From positions 1-43,221 of the forward strand of contig CANRPU010000020.1 of NCBI GenBank assembly GCA_947632555.1: DNA of 43,221 nt, in the 5' to 3' direction. Below are positions 24,077-31,380 of this stretch, one piece after another. Origin of the DNA: an uncultured Lachnospiraceae bacterium. Lineage in GTDB: Bacteria > Bacillota > Clostridia > Lachnospirales > Lachnospiraceae. The notes under the pieces were generated by a model. That model saw nothing but the letters and a program-made list of their open reading frames with translations. It was not told where the DNA came from and ran no database searches. The position numbers were made by a program, and so were the translations under genes. Position 1 is the first letter of the stretch. Each line of letters begins with the position of its first letter.

Positions 24077-25576
24077 TTAGTTTGTTTCCGTTTCCCGGGT
24101 AAGCGTAAACGGATAGTTCAGGCCGGGTAAGATCTCTTCACTTTCCATGCCCTCCGGCAGCATAAAGGTCAGCGTATCTCCCTCTACCTGGAAAATTTCA
24201 TAGGAATCCTCGTCCCACTCTCCGTACTCGTCGGAAATATACAGTCTGTCACCCCGCGCTTCATAATACCCGCTTTCCTCGGTAGCGATCAGTTCCTCAA
24301 TATCCCCGGTATCCATCGCGGCTTCGGCCTCCTGTCTGATATAGTCCTCCAGAGAAACGCCGAACTGCTCCTCTATCATAGCGTCCGCCTGCTTTTTGGA
24401 AAGCCCCATATCACTCAGCATATCATAGAGCATATCGGTGCTGTACCGGATAAACTCATCCATCCACGTGTCGAGATTCTCCTTAAATTCTTCTCCCACG
24501 TACATCCGGAAGGTACCGTCCTCGTTAAACGCGAACATCAGCGGAATAACCAGCGGCGTGTGGAAATCATCAAACTCATCGCCCATATCCGCGACGATCT
24601 CTTGCGACACGTCATATTCCATCTTCCACAAACCGGTCAGCGTACCGTCCGCGGGCAGCCCGGCAATGGCATCCTGCAGCTGGGTACTGTCGGGATATTC
24701 TTCCAGGATATCCTCCAGAATGCTTCTGGCATCCGAGATCCTTCCCTCCGCCACCGCCGCGTTCGCCTCTTCAATGGCCGCGCTGATCCTGCTGTCCTGC
24801 TGCGCCGCCTGTATGTCATTCACCGCCTCCGTCAGCTCGCTGCTGCCGGGCACTACCAGGAGCGCGTCCTCCAGGATCTGCTGGGCCTGCGCGTAATCTC
24901 CGCTGTCCCTGCAGCTGTAGGCGCTGCTTAGACTGGCCTGCACCAGTTCGTCCCTGGTTGCCTCCATGGCCTCCTGGGCCATATCATAATAGGCCGTATC
25001 CTCCGGTATCACGCCGGCATATGCCGCCAGCGCCATTTCATAGCTGCCGTCCGCCCTGTACTGCTCCGCGGCCGCGTAGCTGTCCCGGGAAGCCTTGATC
25101 TCTGTCAGCAGTTCCAGGATTTCTTCTATCTGTCCGTCTTCCTTCGAATCCGCGGAAGCGATCTCCAGCAGTTCATCGTACACCGTTTCATAGTCCGCTT
25201 CTTCTCCGAGATACGCATCCCTTCTAACCTCCGCGTATTCCAGCAGCCTGGCGGATATCTCCTCCCTGTCCTTATCGCTTGAAAGCTGAGGATACAGTTC
25301 CGCCACGGCTGCCAGATCATTTTTCTCCAGCGCCCTATGGATCCTGTTTACAGGCCGGTTCCAGAACAGAAAAGCACCGGTGGCCGCGCCTCCTGCCAGC
25401 AGAACCACCAGCGCCACGATCAATACGATAACGCCTGCCCTGCCTTTTTTCTTACCGGCCTTCGCGGGCGGCACCGCAGGCTGGGCGTACACGGGCTGTC
25501 CCGCTACAGGCGCTCCGCATACCCCGCAGAATCGGGAATTTTCATTGATTTCTTTTCCGCAATTTGCACAGATCAT
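24077..25576 (-). CDS. Zinc-ribbon, single-membrane-helix protein with TPR-like domain
   Basis: The 499-residue protein begins with a zinc ribbon (CANCGKEI ... FCGVCGAP: Cys 3, 6, 20 and 23). One transmembrane helix follows (AGVIVLIVALVVLLAGGAATGAFLF, about 52-76). Then come TPR-like helices (MALAAYAGVIPEDTAYYDMAQEAM; YAQAQQILEDALLVVPGS; ARSILEDILEEYPDST). The last 180 residues are homologous to the lipoprotein encoded just upstream (both read FNEDGT-RMY and end in a PGL-YP block). I chose the ATG at 25576, with GGGAG at good spacing. The cysteine ribbon would be cytoplasmic and the rest outside. Function is unknown. Confidence 0.75.
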   Translation of the reverse strand: MICANCGKEINENSRFCGVCGAPVAGQPVYAQPAVPPAKAGKKKGRAGVIVLIVALVVLLAGGAATGAFLFWNRPVNRIHRALEKNDLAAVAELYPQLSSDKDREEISARLLEYAEVRRDAYLGEEADYETVYDELLEIASADSKEDGQIEEILELLTEIKASRDSYAAAEQYRADGSYEMALAAYAGVIPEDTAYYDMAQEAMEATRDELVQASLSSAYSCRDSGDYAQAQQILEDALLVVPGSSELTEAVNDIQAAQQDSRISAAIEEANAAVAEGRISDARSILEDILEEYPDSTQLQDAIAGLPADGTLTGLWKMEYDVSQEIVADMGDEFDDFHTPLVIPLMFAFNEDGTFRMYVGEEFKENLDTWMDEFIRYSTDMLYDMLSDMGLSKKQADAMIEEQFGVSLEDYIRQEAEAAMDTGDIEELIATEESGYYEARGDRLYISDEYGEWDEDSYEIFQVEGDTLTFMLPEGMESEEILPGLNYPFTLTRETETN

Positions 25577-25599
25577 ACTTTTCTCCCTTCTACGCAAAA

Positions 25600-25632
25600 G
25601 AAATGCACAAAGCCCGCGGCTCCGTGCATTTC
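25600..25632 (-). terminator. Intrinsic terminator after the lipoprotein gene
   Basis: On the minus strand GAAATGCACGGAGCC, a 3-base loop and GGCTTTGTGCATTTC form a 15-bp stem (two G-U pairs), followed by TTTT. It lies 21 bases after the lipoprotein stop and 23 bases before the ATG of the paralogous zinc-ribbon gene. Its GTGCATTTC arm recurs in the terminator of that paralogue. Confidence 0.75.
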
Positions 25633-25653
25633 TCTCATTTCAGTCCTCAGTTC

Positions 25654-26298
25654 TTACTTCTTCTGGAAGTTCAAAGGATATTCCAGACCGGGAACGATCT
25701 CGCCTTCACTGGGATCCGCGCCTTCTGGCAGCTCCAGCGTGAGAGAATTGCCGTTCACAGTGAAGATATCATAACTGTTGTCATCAAAATCATCGGAACC
25801 TTCCGCCATATAGAGCTTGTCACCCTTGGTCTTGTAGCTTCCGGAGCTTTCCATCTCACCCATTAACTCATTTACATCTAAGGAAGTGGAAATCTGATCC
25901 CGCATATAATCTTCTATACCCATACCGAAGCTTTCCATAACAGCGGCATCGGCATCTTCTCTGGACATTCCCTGATCCTCAAACATTTCGTACATCATTT
26001 CCGCGCTGTAGGTGATAAACTCATCTATCCAGCCGTTGATGCTGTCAGAGAACGTTGCCTCGTCGATATACATTCTGTATGTACCGTCTTCATTAAAGTC
26101 CATCAGGATCGTAAGATTCAGCGGCGCGTCAAAATCCGCGTAGTCATCTCCCAGTTCCTCTGCCATCGCGCTTGCCAGATTACAATCCATCGCCCATGTG
26201 CCAACCAGATCCTTGCCCGCATCCTTGCCGCACGCGCACAGAGAAAGCGCCATGACCAGCGTCAGCATCAGAGCAGCCAGCTTTGTTACCTTTTTCAT
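25654..26298 (-). CDS. Lipoprotein paralogous to the zinc-ribbon protein's C-terminal domain
   Basis: The 214-residue protein has a lipoprotein signal peptide (MKKVTKLAALMLTLVMALSLCACG, with the lipobox cysteine near residue 22 or 24). The mature part begins KDLVGTWAMDCN, a lipocalin-like start, and continues with MDFNEDGTYRMYID, FITYSAEMMYEMFEDQGM and the C-terminal PGLEYPL. The same blocks in the same order occur in the neighbouring zinc-ribbon protein, so the two share a duplicated domain. A strong promoter lies directly upstream and a terminator directly downstream, giving a monocistronic unit. Start ATG with GGGAGG upstream. Function is unknown. Confidence 0.83.
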   Translation of the reverse strand: MKKVTKLAALMLTLVMALSLCACGKDAGKDLVGTWAMDCNLASAMAEELGDDYADFDAPLNLTILMDFNEDGTYRMYIDEATFSDSINGWIDEFITYSAEMMYEMFEDQGMSREDADAAVMESFGMGIEDYMRDQISTSLDVNELMGEMESSGSYKTKGDKLYMAEGSDDFDDNSYDIFTVNGNSLTLELPEGADPSEGEIVPGLEYPLNFQKK

Positions 26299-26361
26299 AA
26301 AATTCCAAATCCTCCCTCTTAATTATTAAAATGTTCGGCTTTTGCCGAGAGTAACAACACT

Positions 26362-26390
26362 ATAATATGCTCATTTCCGCCCAATGTCAA
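26362..26390 (-). promoter_or_regulatory. Sigma-A promoter of the lipoprotein gene
   Basis: On the minus strand a perfect -35 TTGACA (26385-26390) is followed by a 17-base spacer and the -10 box TATTAT (26362-26367). The -35 box overlaps the rsmA stop codon. The short leader contains a small hairpin TCGGC-aaaa-GCCGA (26335-26349), possibly a weak terminator of rsmA. Confidence 0.8.
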
Positions 26391-27253
26391 TACAGATTTC
26401 CGAGGAAATCCGCTAATTCGGCAAACTGCTCTAAACTCAGCGCCTCCCCCCTGACAGTGGCGGAAAGCCGCAGCTTTTCCAGGGCGTCGGCCGTTTCCTC
26501 TTTGGAATAGGGCAGCCCCGGCGCGTTTCCCACAGCGTTGGCCAGGGTTTTGCGGCGCTGGTTAAAGGCCGCTCTGATAAGCGCGAACAGCAGCGCTTCG
26601 TCCTTTACCACCACCGGCGGCTTTTCGTGGCAGGTCAGCCGTATCACCGCGCTGTCCACATTGGGCCTGGGAATAAAACAATTTGGCGGAACCTGCGCCA
26701 CGATCTCCGGCCTGGTGTAATACTGCACCGCCAGGGAAAGTGCGCCGTAATCCTTGGTCCCGGGACCTGCCTGCATACGCGCGGCCACTTCCTTCTGCAC
26801 CATCACGGTAATGCTCTTGAAGGGCACATGCCGCTCCAGCAGCGCCATGATCACCGGCGTGGTAATGTAATAAGGAAGATTCGCCACCACCTTGATCGGC
26901 TTTCCCTGATTCTGCTGAGCCACCAGACCGTTTATGTCCACTTTCAGGATATCCTCGTTCAAAACCACGGTATTGTGACAGTCCGCCAGTGTTTCTTCCA
27001 GTATGGGGATCAGGTTTTTGTCGATCTCCACCGCCGTCACCCCTCCCGCGCGCTCCGCCAGATACCGGGTGAGGGTGCCGATCCCCGGCCCGATCTCCAG
27101 CACATAGTCCTCCCTGGTAAGCTGCGCCGCTTCCACCACCTTATCCAGCACACGGGGATCCACCAGAAAATTCTGTCCGTACTTTTTCTGGGCATTAAAT
27201 TTGTATTTCCGCAAAATCTCTATGGTGTTCGCGGGTATTCCCAAAGCTGCCAT
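26387..27253 (-). CDS. rsmA: 16S rRNA (adenine(1518)-N6/adenine(1519)-N6)-dimethyltransferase
   Basis: This 288-residue KsgA/RsmA enzyme dimethylates two adjacent adenosines near the 3' end of 16S rRNA with S-adenosylmethionine. Visible motifs are KYGQNFLVDPRVLDKV, the SAM-binding VLEIGPGIGTLTRYLAE, the acidic VEIDKNL, and the catalytic NLPYYITTP (motif IV). Length is normal. The ATG at 27253 has GAGAGG at good spacing; the ATG four codons upstream (27265) lacks one. It lies 33 bases after the HAD-phosphatase fusion and may be co-transcribed with it. Confidence 0.96.
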   Translation of the reverse strand: MAALGIPANTIEILRKYKFNAQKKYGQNFLVDPRVLDKVVEAAQLTREDYVLEIGPGIGTLTRYLAERAGGVTAVEIDKNLIPILEETLADCHNTVVLNEDILKVDINGLVAQQNQGKPIKVVANLPYYITTPVIMALLERHVPFKSITVMVQKEVAARMQAGPGTKDYGALSLAVQYYTRPEIVAQVPPNCFIPRPNVDSAVIRLTCHEKPPVVVKDEALLFALIRAAFNQRRKTLANAVGNAPGLPYSKEETADALEKLRLSATVRGEALSLEQFAELADFLGNLY

Positions 27254-27286
27254 AAATCCTCTCATTCCGCCGCGGGCCGCGGCACG

Positions 27287-28780
27287 TCAGATATCTTCCA
27301 GATAGAGCGCTTCCAGGCGTTTTCTCTTTTCCGCGGTCAGTCCCAGTTCCTTCTCCAGGAACGCGTCCACACTGCCGCACTCCTTTTCCATCGCCTCAAA
27401 CACGGAAAGCGCGTAGGCCTCGTCCACGGTAAAGAGCAGCCGCACCGCTTCCGCCTGCTCCTGCCTGACAGCCGCCTCTTCCTCCCCTTCCGTCAGCAGC
27501 TTCATCAGCTTATCCACTTCTTTTCTGGCAAATTCATTGACCTTCATGTAATCCGCCAGGATCTGCTCCCTGGGTACGGAAAGCGCCGAAAGCAGCAGGA
27601 GCGTTCCCACGCCCGCCCGGTCCTTGCCGGCCGTACAGTGCCAGAGCACCGCGCCGTCCTCACAGTCTGACAGGATCTCAAAGAACCTTCTGTACCGGGC
27701 TTTGGAAAAAGGCTCCGTTATCAGGCTGATATACATATTTTTCATATATTCCAGAGGCGTGCTGCCGTTTTCCCGAATGGTGCCGATCACCTTCTTCACC
27801 ACCGAGCTGCCGTCCGATTGTTCCCTCGTTATCCCCATAGCCTCTTCTTCCAGAATAGGGTTTTCCACATACGTCACGCCATCCAGCGCAGGATCCGGCT
27901 TCTGCCTGCGTTCTTCTCCGGTCCGAAAGTCCACCACGGTTTTCAGGTGATATTCCGAAAGCAGTACCTCCCAATCCTCCGGCGTGCCGTCCGCCAGCGC
28001 GCCGCTGCGGATCAGCCTGCGCGGTTTTATCCGTTTTCCGTTTCCGGCGCGGTACCCTCCCAGATCTCTTGTATTGCACATGCCCGTCAGCGGGATCCTG
28101 GTCACCTCCTGCACATCTCCCAGCTTATCCCACAAAAAATCTTTTACCTCCAGCAGGTCCCCGCATCTTTTCCAGAGCAGAGCCTCGATCTCCGGCGTAG
28201 GCGCGATCAGATCCGGCACCATAACCGGCCGCAGTCCCGCGGCGTGGGCAGAGCGCAGTCCGTTGGGCGAGTCCTCCACGGCCACGGTTTCTTCCGGCGC
28301 GGTGCCCAATTTCCCGCAGGCTAACAGGTAAATATCCGGAAGGGGCTTGCTGTGCTCCACCATATCCCCGCCCACTACCGTCTGAAAGTATCCGTCGATC
28401 CCCGCCCGCCGGATATGCTCTCTTACGTTTTGTTCCGACGAAGAGGAGGCCAGCCCTACGGGACAGCCCTTCCGTTCCAGGAACCGCAGGATCTCCCGCA
28501 CTCCCGGTTTCAGGGGAAGTCCATCTCTCTCTATACTCTCCCGGATATGGCGGGAACATTCTTGCTTATAGAAGGCAAAGTCCACGTCCTCCCCGTATTT
28601 CCTCTGAAAAAACGCTCTGGTATCCGTCACGTTCAGGCCGATACACCCTATGGCTGTTTTCTCAATGTCCGCCAGCCCAAAGTCCCTTCCCACCGCTTTC
28701 CAGGCCTTTAAGCAGATGCTTTCCGTATCGAAAAGCACTCCGTCCATATCAAATATAACCGCCTTGCAATTTCCCGCCAT
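27287..28780 (-). CDS. HAD hydrolase fused to a CX5R tyrosine-type phosphatase
   Basis: The 497-residue protein joins two phosphatases. Residues 1 to about 220 are a beta-phosphoglucomutase-like HAD enzyme: DMDGVLFDTES with the nucleophile Asp, then LASSSSEQNVREHI and VVGGDMVEHSKPLPD with the conserved Lys, and VEDSPNGLRSA. From about 230 on it resembles the Tyr phosphatase family 3 (LTGMCNTRDLGGYRAGNG, RSGALADGTPEDW, TVVDFRTGEER) with the catalytic P-loop HCTAGKDRAGVG. Both active sites look intact. I chose the ATG at 28780 because GAGGAAG precedes it. It is 26 bases after the histidine kinase gene. Substrates are unknown. Confidence 0.87.
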   Translation of the reverse strand: MAGNCKAVIFDMDGVLFDTESICLKAWKAVGRDFGLADIEKTAIGCIGLNVTDTRAFFQRKYGEDVDFAFYKQECSRHIRESIERDGLPLKPGVREILRFLERKGCPVGLASSSSEQNVREHIRRAGIDGYFQTVVGGDMVEHSKPLPDIYLLACGKLGTAPEETVAVEDSPNGLRSAHAAGLRPVMVPDLIAPTPEIEALLWKRCGDLLEVKDFLWDKLGDVQEVTRIPLTGMCNTRDLGGYRAGNGKRIKPRRLIRSGALADGTPEDWEVLLSEYHLKTVVDFRTGEERRQKPDPALDGVTYVENPILEEEAMGITREQSDGSSVVKKVIGTIRENGSTPLEYMKNMYISLITEPFSKARYRRFFEILSDCEDGAVLWHCTAGKDRAGVGTLLLLSALSVPREQILADYMKVNEFARKEVDKLMKLLTEGEEEAAVRQEQAEAVRLLFTVDEAYALSVFEAMEKECGSVDAFLEKELGLTAEKRKRLEALYLEDI

Positions 28781-28806
28781 CTGTCTTCCTCTCATCCTGT
28801 CATTCT

Positions 28807-29940
28807 TTACAGCACGGGCAGCAGCACACGAAAGCAGCTTCCCTCTTCTCCCGAATCCACGGACAGGCTTCCGTGATGGGCCTCTACGGTAAGTTTCGCC
28901 ATATTTAATCCAATGCCGAAGCCGTCCTGGCTGCGGTTGTCGGGAGAACGGTAAAACCGGTCAAAGATATAGGGCCTGTCCTCTTCGGAGATACCGATTC
29001 CCCTGTCCCGTATTCGGATATCCGCCTGATGGGCCGTTTCTCTGTACTCTATCTCCACAACGCTTCCGTCCGGTGAATACCGGATACAGTTTCCGATAAT
29101 ATTATAAAGCGCTTCCTTTATCCACGCAATATCTACCGCCAGCTGCTGGTCCTCTTTCCCGTTCCCTTCCAGCTTTACGCGTCCTTTTCCCGCCATTTCC
29201 TCTACCCGTCCCACGGTTTCCACCATAAGCTGTCTGAGGCTGATGCTTTCAAACGCGAATCGGACCTTTGCCTGCTCCAGTTCTCCCGTGCGCAGCAGAC
29301 AGTGGATCAGATCCCGGATATGCGCGATATGCCGGTAACAGCTCTGCAGCTGCCGCAGCCCTTCCCGGGAAAGCTTTTCTTCCTCCAGTATCTCCAGGTA
29401 CAGGGAAATATTGGTAAGCGGCGTTCTTATCTGATGGGCGATATTTTCTATCAGCGCGTTGGCCTTTCCGTGTTCCGTATTATATTTCGCGTTTAAAAAT
29501 TCCAGCTCCTTCTCCATACGCCCCGTTTCGGCGGTCTTTTCCTCCAGGGCTTTTACGGCCGCGTTCCGCTTCCAGAGCAGCCAGCAAAAAAGGATCACCC
29601 AAAGGCCGGCCACGGCCATATCCGTCCATTCCAGCCGCTTCATGATCCCGCTGCTGCCGCGCAGTCCGTACAGATAGTCCATACCGGCCCTGCCGTATCC
29701 TTCCGATATCAATACCTCCTCTCCCAGCTTTTCCAGTTCTCCCACCGCTTCCTCATCGGTTTCGTAGAGCAGCGCCGCCAGCTCGGAGGCCATTTCCTCA
29801 TCTTCCTTATAAACGGCCCCTATCAGACGCAGATAAAAGCTCTCCGTCCTTTCCTGAATCTTCGCGTCCGCATTGAAAAAAGCTCCCCCAAGAAACAACA
29901 GGGAAGCCGCCAAAAAAAGCAAGTATTTGATATCTTTCAT
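28807..29940 (-). CDS. Sensor histidine kinase
   Basis: The 377-residue kinase has a first membrane helix (KYLLFLAASLLFLGGAFF), an extracellular segment of about 90 residues, and a second helix (MAVAGLWVILFCWLLW). A short coiled coil leads to the HisKA box (IAHQIRTPLTNISLYLEIL, the phospho-accepting His). The HATPase domain has the N box NIIGNCIRYSPDG, G1 DRGIGISEED, the F box YIFDRFYR and G2 GFGIGLNMAK. All catalytic boxes look intact. I chose the ATG at 29940 with GGTGGGG upstream. It lies 26 bases after the response regulator and should be its partner. The signal is unknown; the nearby ABC transporter suggests envelope stress. Confidence 0.92.
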   Translation of the reverse strand: MKDIKYLLFLAASLLFLGGAFFNADAKIQERTESFYLRLIGAVYKEDEEMASELAALLYETDEEAVGELEKLGEEVLISEGYGRAGMDYLYGLRGSSGIMKRLEWTDMAVAGLWVILFCWLLWKRNAAVKALEEKTAETGRMEKELEFLNAKYNTEHGKANALIENIAHQIRTPLTNISLYLEILEEEKLSREGLRQLQSCYRHIAHIRDLIHCLLRTGELEQAKVRFAFESISLRQLMVETVGRVEEMAGKGRVKLEGNGKEDQQLAVDIAWIKEALYNIIGNCIRYSPDGSVVEIEYRETAHQADIRIRDRGIGISEEDRPYIFDRFYRSPDNRSQDGFGIGLNMAKLTVEAHHGSLSVDSGEEGSCFRVLLPVL

Positions 29941-29966
29941 CTTACCCCACCTACACTGTGTAACGG

Positions 29967-30674
29967 TCATCCGCTTTTTGCATAAACTATGGGCAACGAC
30001 CATCTGTAGCCGATTCCCCAGACTGTTTCAAAGTAAGGTTTTCCTTCGTAATCTCCCAGCCGGTTACGGAGCCTGCTGGCCAGGACGGAAAGATTGTTTT
30101 CTTCCACAAAATTTCCTTCACTGTCCCAGATCTCCGCGAATATCCTGGTGCGCTTCAGAAGTCCCCGGTTAGCCTTTACCAGCTGTTCCAGCAGGGCATA
30201 CTCCTTCGGGCGCAGTTCCAGCCGGTTTCCGTCCTTGTAGACTTTCATCTCTTCAAAGTTCATCCGCAGATTGCCGGAAACATACCAGTTCTGATTCTCC
30301 GCTTCCGTTTTGCCGTACTTTTTTACCGCCGCCTCTATGCGGACCAGCAGCTCTCTGCTTCGAAAAGGTTTGATCAGATAATCGTCCCCACCCGCTTTGA
30401 AACCTGCTACCAGACTTTCCTCTCTGTCATCCGCCGTCACAAATAAAACCGCAATGTCCGGATGCTCCCGTTTTATGCTTTCGCAAAGCCGGATCCCGTT
30501 TCCGTCCGGCAGGGTGATATCCAGGATGCAGATGTGCGGCAGATATATTTTTATTGCTTCATACGCGCTTACCTTTGTTTCCACCCAATAGCATTCGTAC
30601 CCCTCCTTTGCCAGCAGAAGCTGCAGACTTTCCGCCGCTTCCCTGTTGTCTTCTACAATCAGTACTCTTTTCAT
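29967..30674 (-). CDS. OmpR/PhoB-family response regulator
   Basis: The 235-residue protein has a receiver domain with the acidic pair ED (residues 8-9), the phospho-acceptor Asp in HICILDITLPDGNG, the Thr in LFVTADDRE and the Lys in DYLIKPF. The C-terminal winged helix has the pattern LELRPKEYALLEQLVKANRG and ends FETVWGIGYRW. It should bind DNA as a dimer at direct repeats when phosphorylated by the neighbouring kinase. The ATG has GGGGGAG upstream. It is the first gene of a likely operon with the kinase, HAD-phosphatase and rsmA genes. Confidence 0.94.
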   Translation of the reverse strand: MKRVLIVEDNREAAESLQLLLAKEGYECYWVETKVSAYEAIKIYLPHICILDITLPDGNGIRLCESIKREHPDIAVLFVTADDREESLVAGFKAGGDDYLIKPFRSRELLVRIEAAVKKYGKTEAENQNWYVSGNLRMNFEEMKVYKDGNRLELRPKEYALLEQLVKANRGLLKRTRIFAEIWDSEGNFVEENNLSVLASRLRNRLGDYEGKPYFETVWGIGYRWSLPIVYAKSG

Positions 30675-30703
30675 CGGTACTCCCCCATCGCTTGTATGTT
30701 TTT

Positions 30704-30732
30704 ATCATAGCACAAACCGGGCCGTCTGCAAA
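30704..30732 (-). promoter_or_regulatory. Promoter of the two-component operon
   Basis: On the minus strand a -35-like TTTGCA (30727-30732) is followed by a 17-base spacer and the -10 box TATGAT (30704-30709). Further upstream an inverted pair TTGTAA (30761-30766) and TTACAA (30787-30792), separated by 20 bases, may be a regulator-binding site. Confidence 0.6.
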
Positions 30733-30796
30733 GTTGATTTTGTACCGGGCCCCGCGCGCTTTGTAACGGCTTTTCCGGTTCCGTCCTTACAACCAA

Positions 30797-30832
30797 AAGA
30801 GCCGTGGTGACCCCTATATCACCACGGCTCTT
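30797..30832 (-). terminator. Intrinsic terminator after the secreted protein gene
   Basis: AAGAGCCGTGGTGA (30797-30810) and TCACCACGGCTCTT (30819-30832) form a perfect 14-bp stem with an 8-base loop. On the minus strand the stem is followed by TTTT, which stops transcription from the gene at 30927-31319. Confidence 0.85.
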
Positions 30833-30926
30833 CCCGCAACACTGCTGAATTCCTATACTGAAACCCATACGCTCTCCGGAAAGCGACGAGTTAGAGTATC
30901 ATAAATGATAACTGCCGGCTCTGTTC

Positions 30927-31319
30927 TCAGGGCACGGATTTGGTAAGCAGGACACACCGCGAGTACTGCTGCCCGTCTTCCTCATAATCATAGTGCACAT
31001 GCACCGCAACCGTTGTCATATCCTCGGAAAAGGTCAATCCTGCTATCCGAAGATATTTTACCGAGGTATCCGGAAGAAGCTGCTGCACGCTGGCGCCGGT
31101 AAACTTCCCGGTGGACTCCTGATAGGTCAGACAGAGCTTTACGATTACCCTGCCGTCCGGAGTAGTAAGCTCCGGATAGATGGTCATAAGGGTGCAGGGC
31201 TGGGCATCCGGCTCCGGCGCCGCCGCGGAAACCACCGGCGCGTAAAACCCATTCACCAGCAGCACCAGGGCGATGATCATGCCCGCCATTTGCTTGATTT
31301 TTCTCATTCCCGCTTTCAT
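30927..31319 (-). CDS. Small secreted protein of unknown function
   Basis: The product (about 130 residues) has a signal peptide: a basic start, then MAGMIIALVLLVNGFYAPVVSAAAP with a likely cleavage after VSA. The mature domain has alternating hydrophobic residues typical of a beta-rich fold (VIVKLCLTYQESTGKFTGASVQ, MTTVAVHVHYDYEEDG). Two cysteines could form a disulphide. I recognise no family. I chose the ATG at 31319 with GAGGGAT upstream over 31331. It lies between the ABC transporter operon and the two-component genes, with its own -10-like TATAAT (about 31351) and a strong terminator. It may be part of the same resistance or sensing module, by inference. Confidence 0.7.
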   Translation of the reverse strand: MKAGMRKIKQMAGMIIALVLLVNGFYAPVVSAAAPEPDAQPCTLMTIYPELTTPDGRVIVKLCLTYQESTGKFTGASVQQLLPDTSVKYLRIAGLTFSEDMTTVAVHVHYDYEEDGQQYSRCVLLTKSVP

Positions 31320-31380
31320 ATGATCCCTCATTTCTCATGTCTGTAATTACATTATAAACCGCAATTCTTACATTTTTCTT

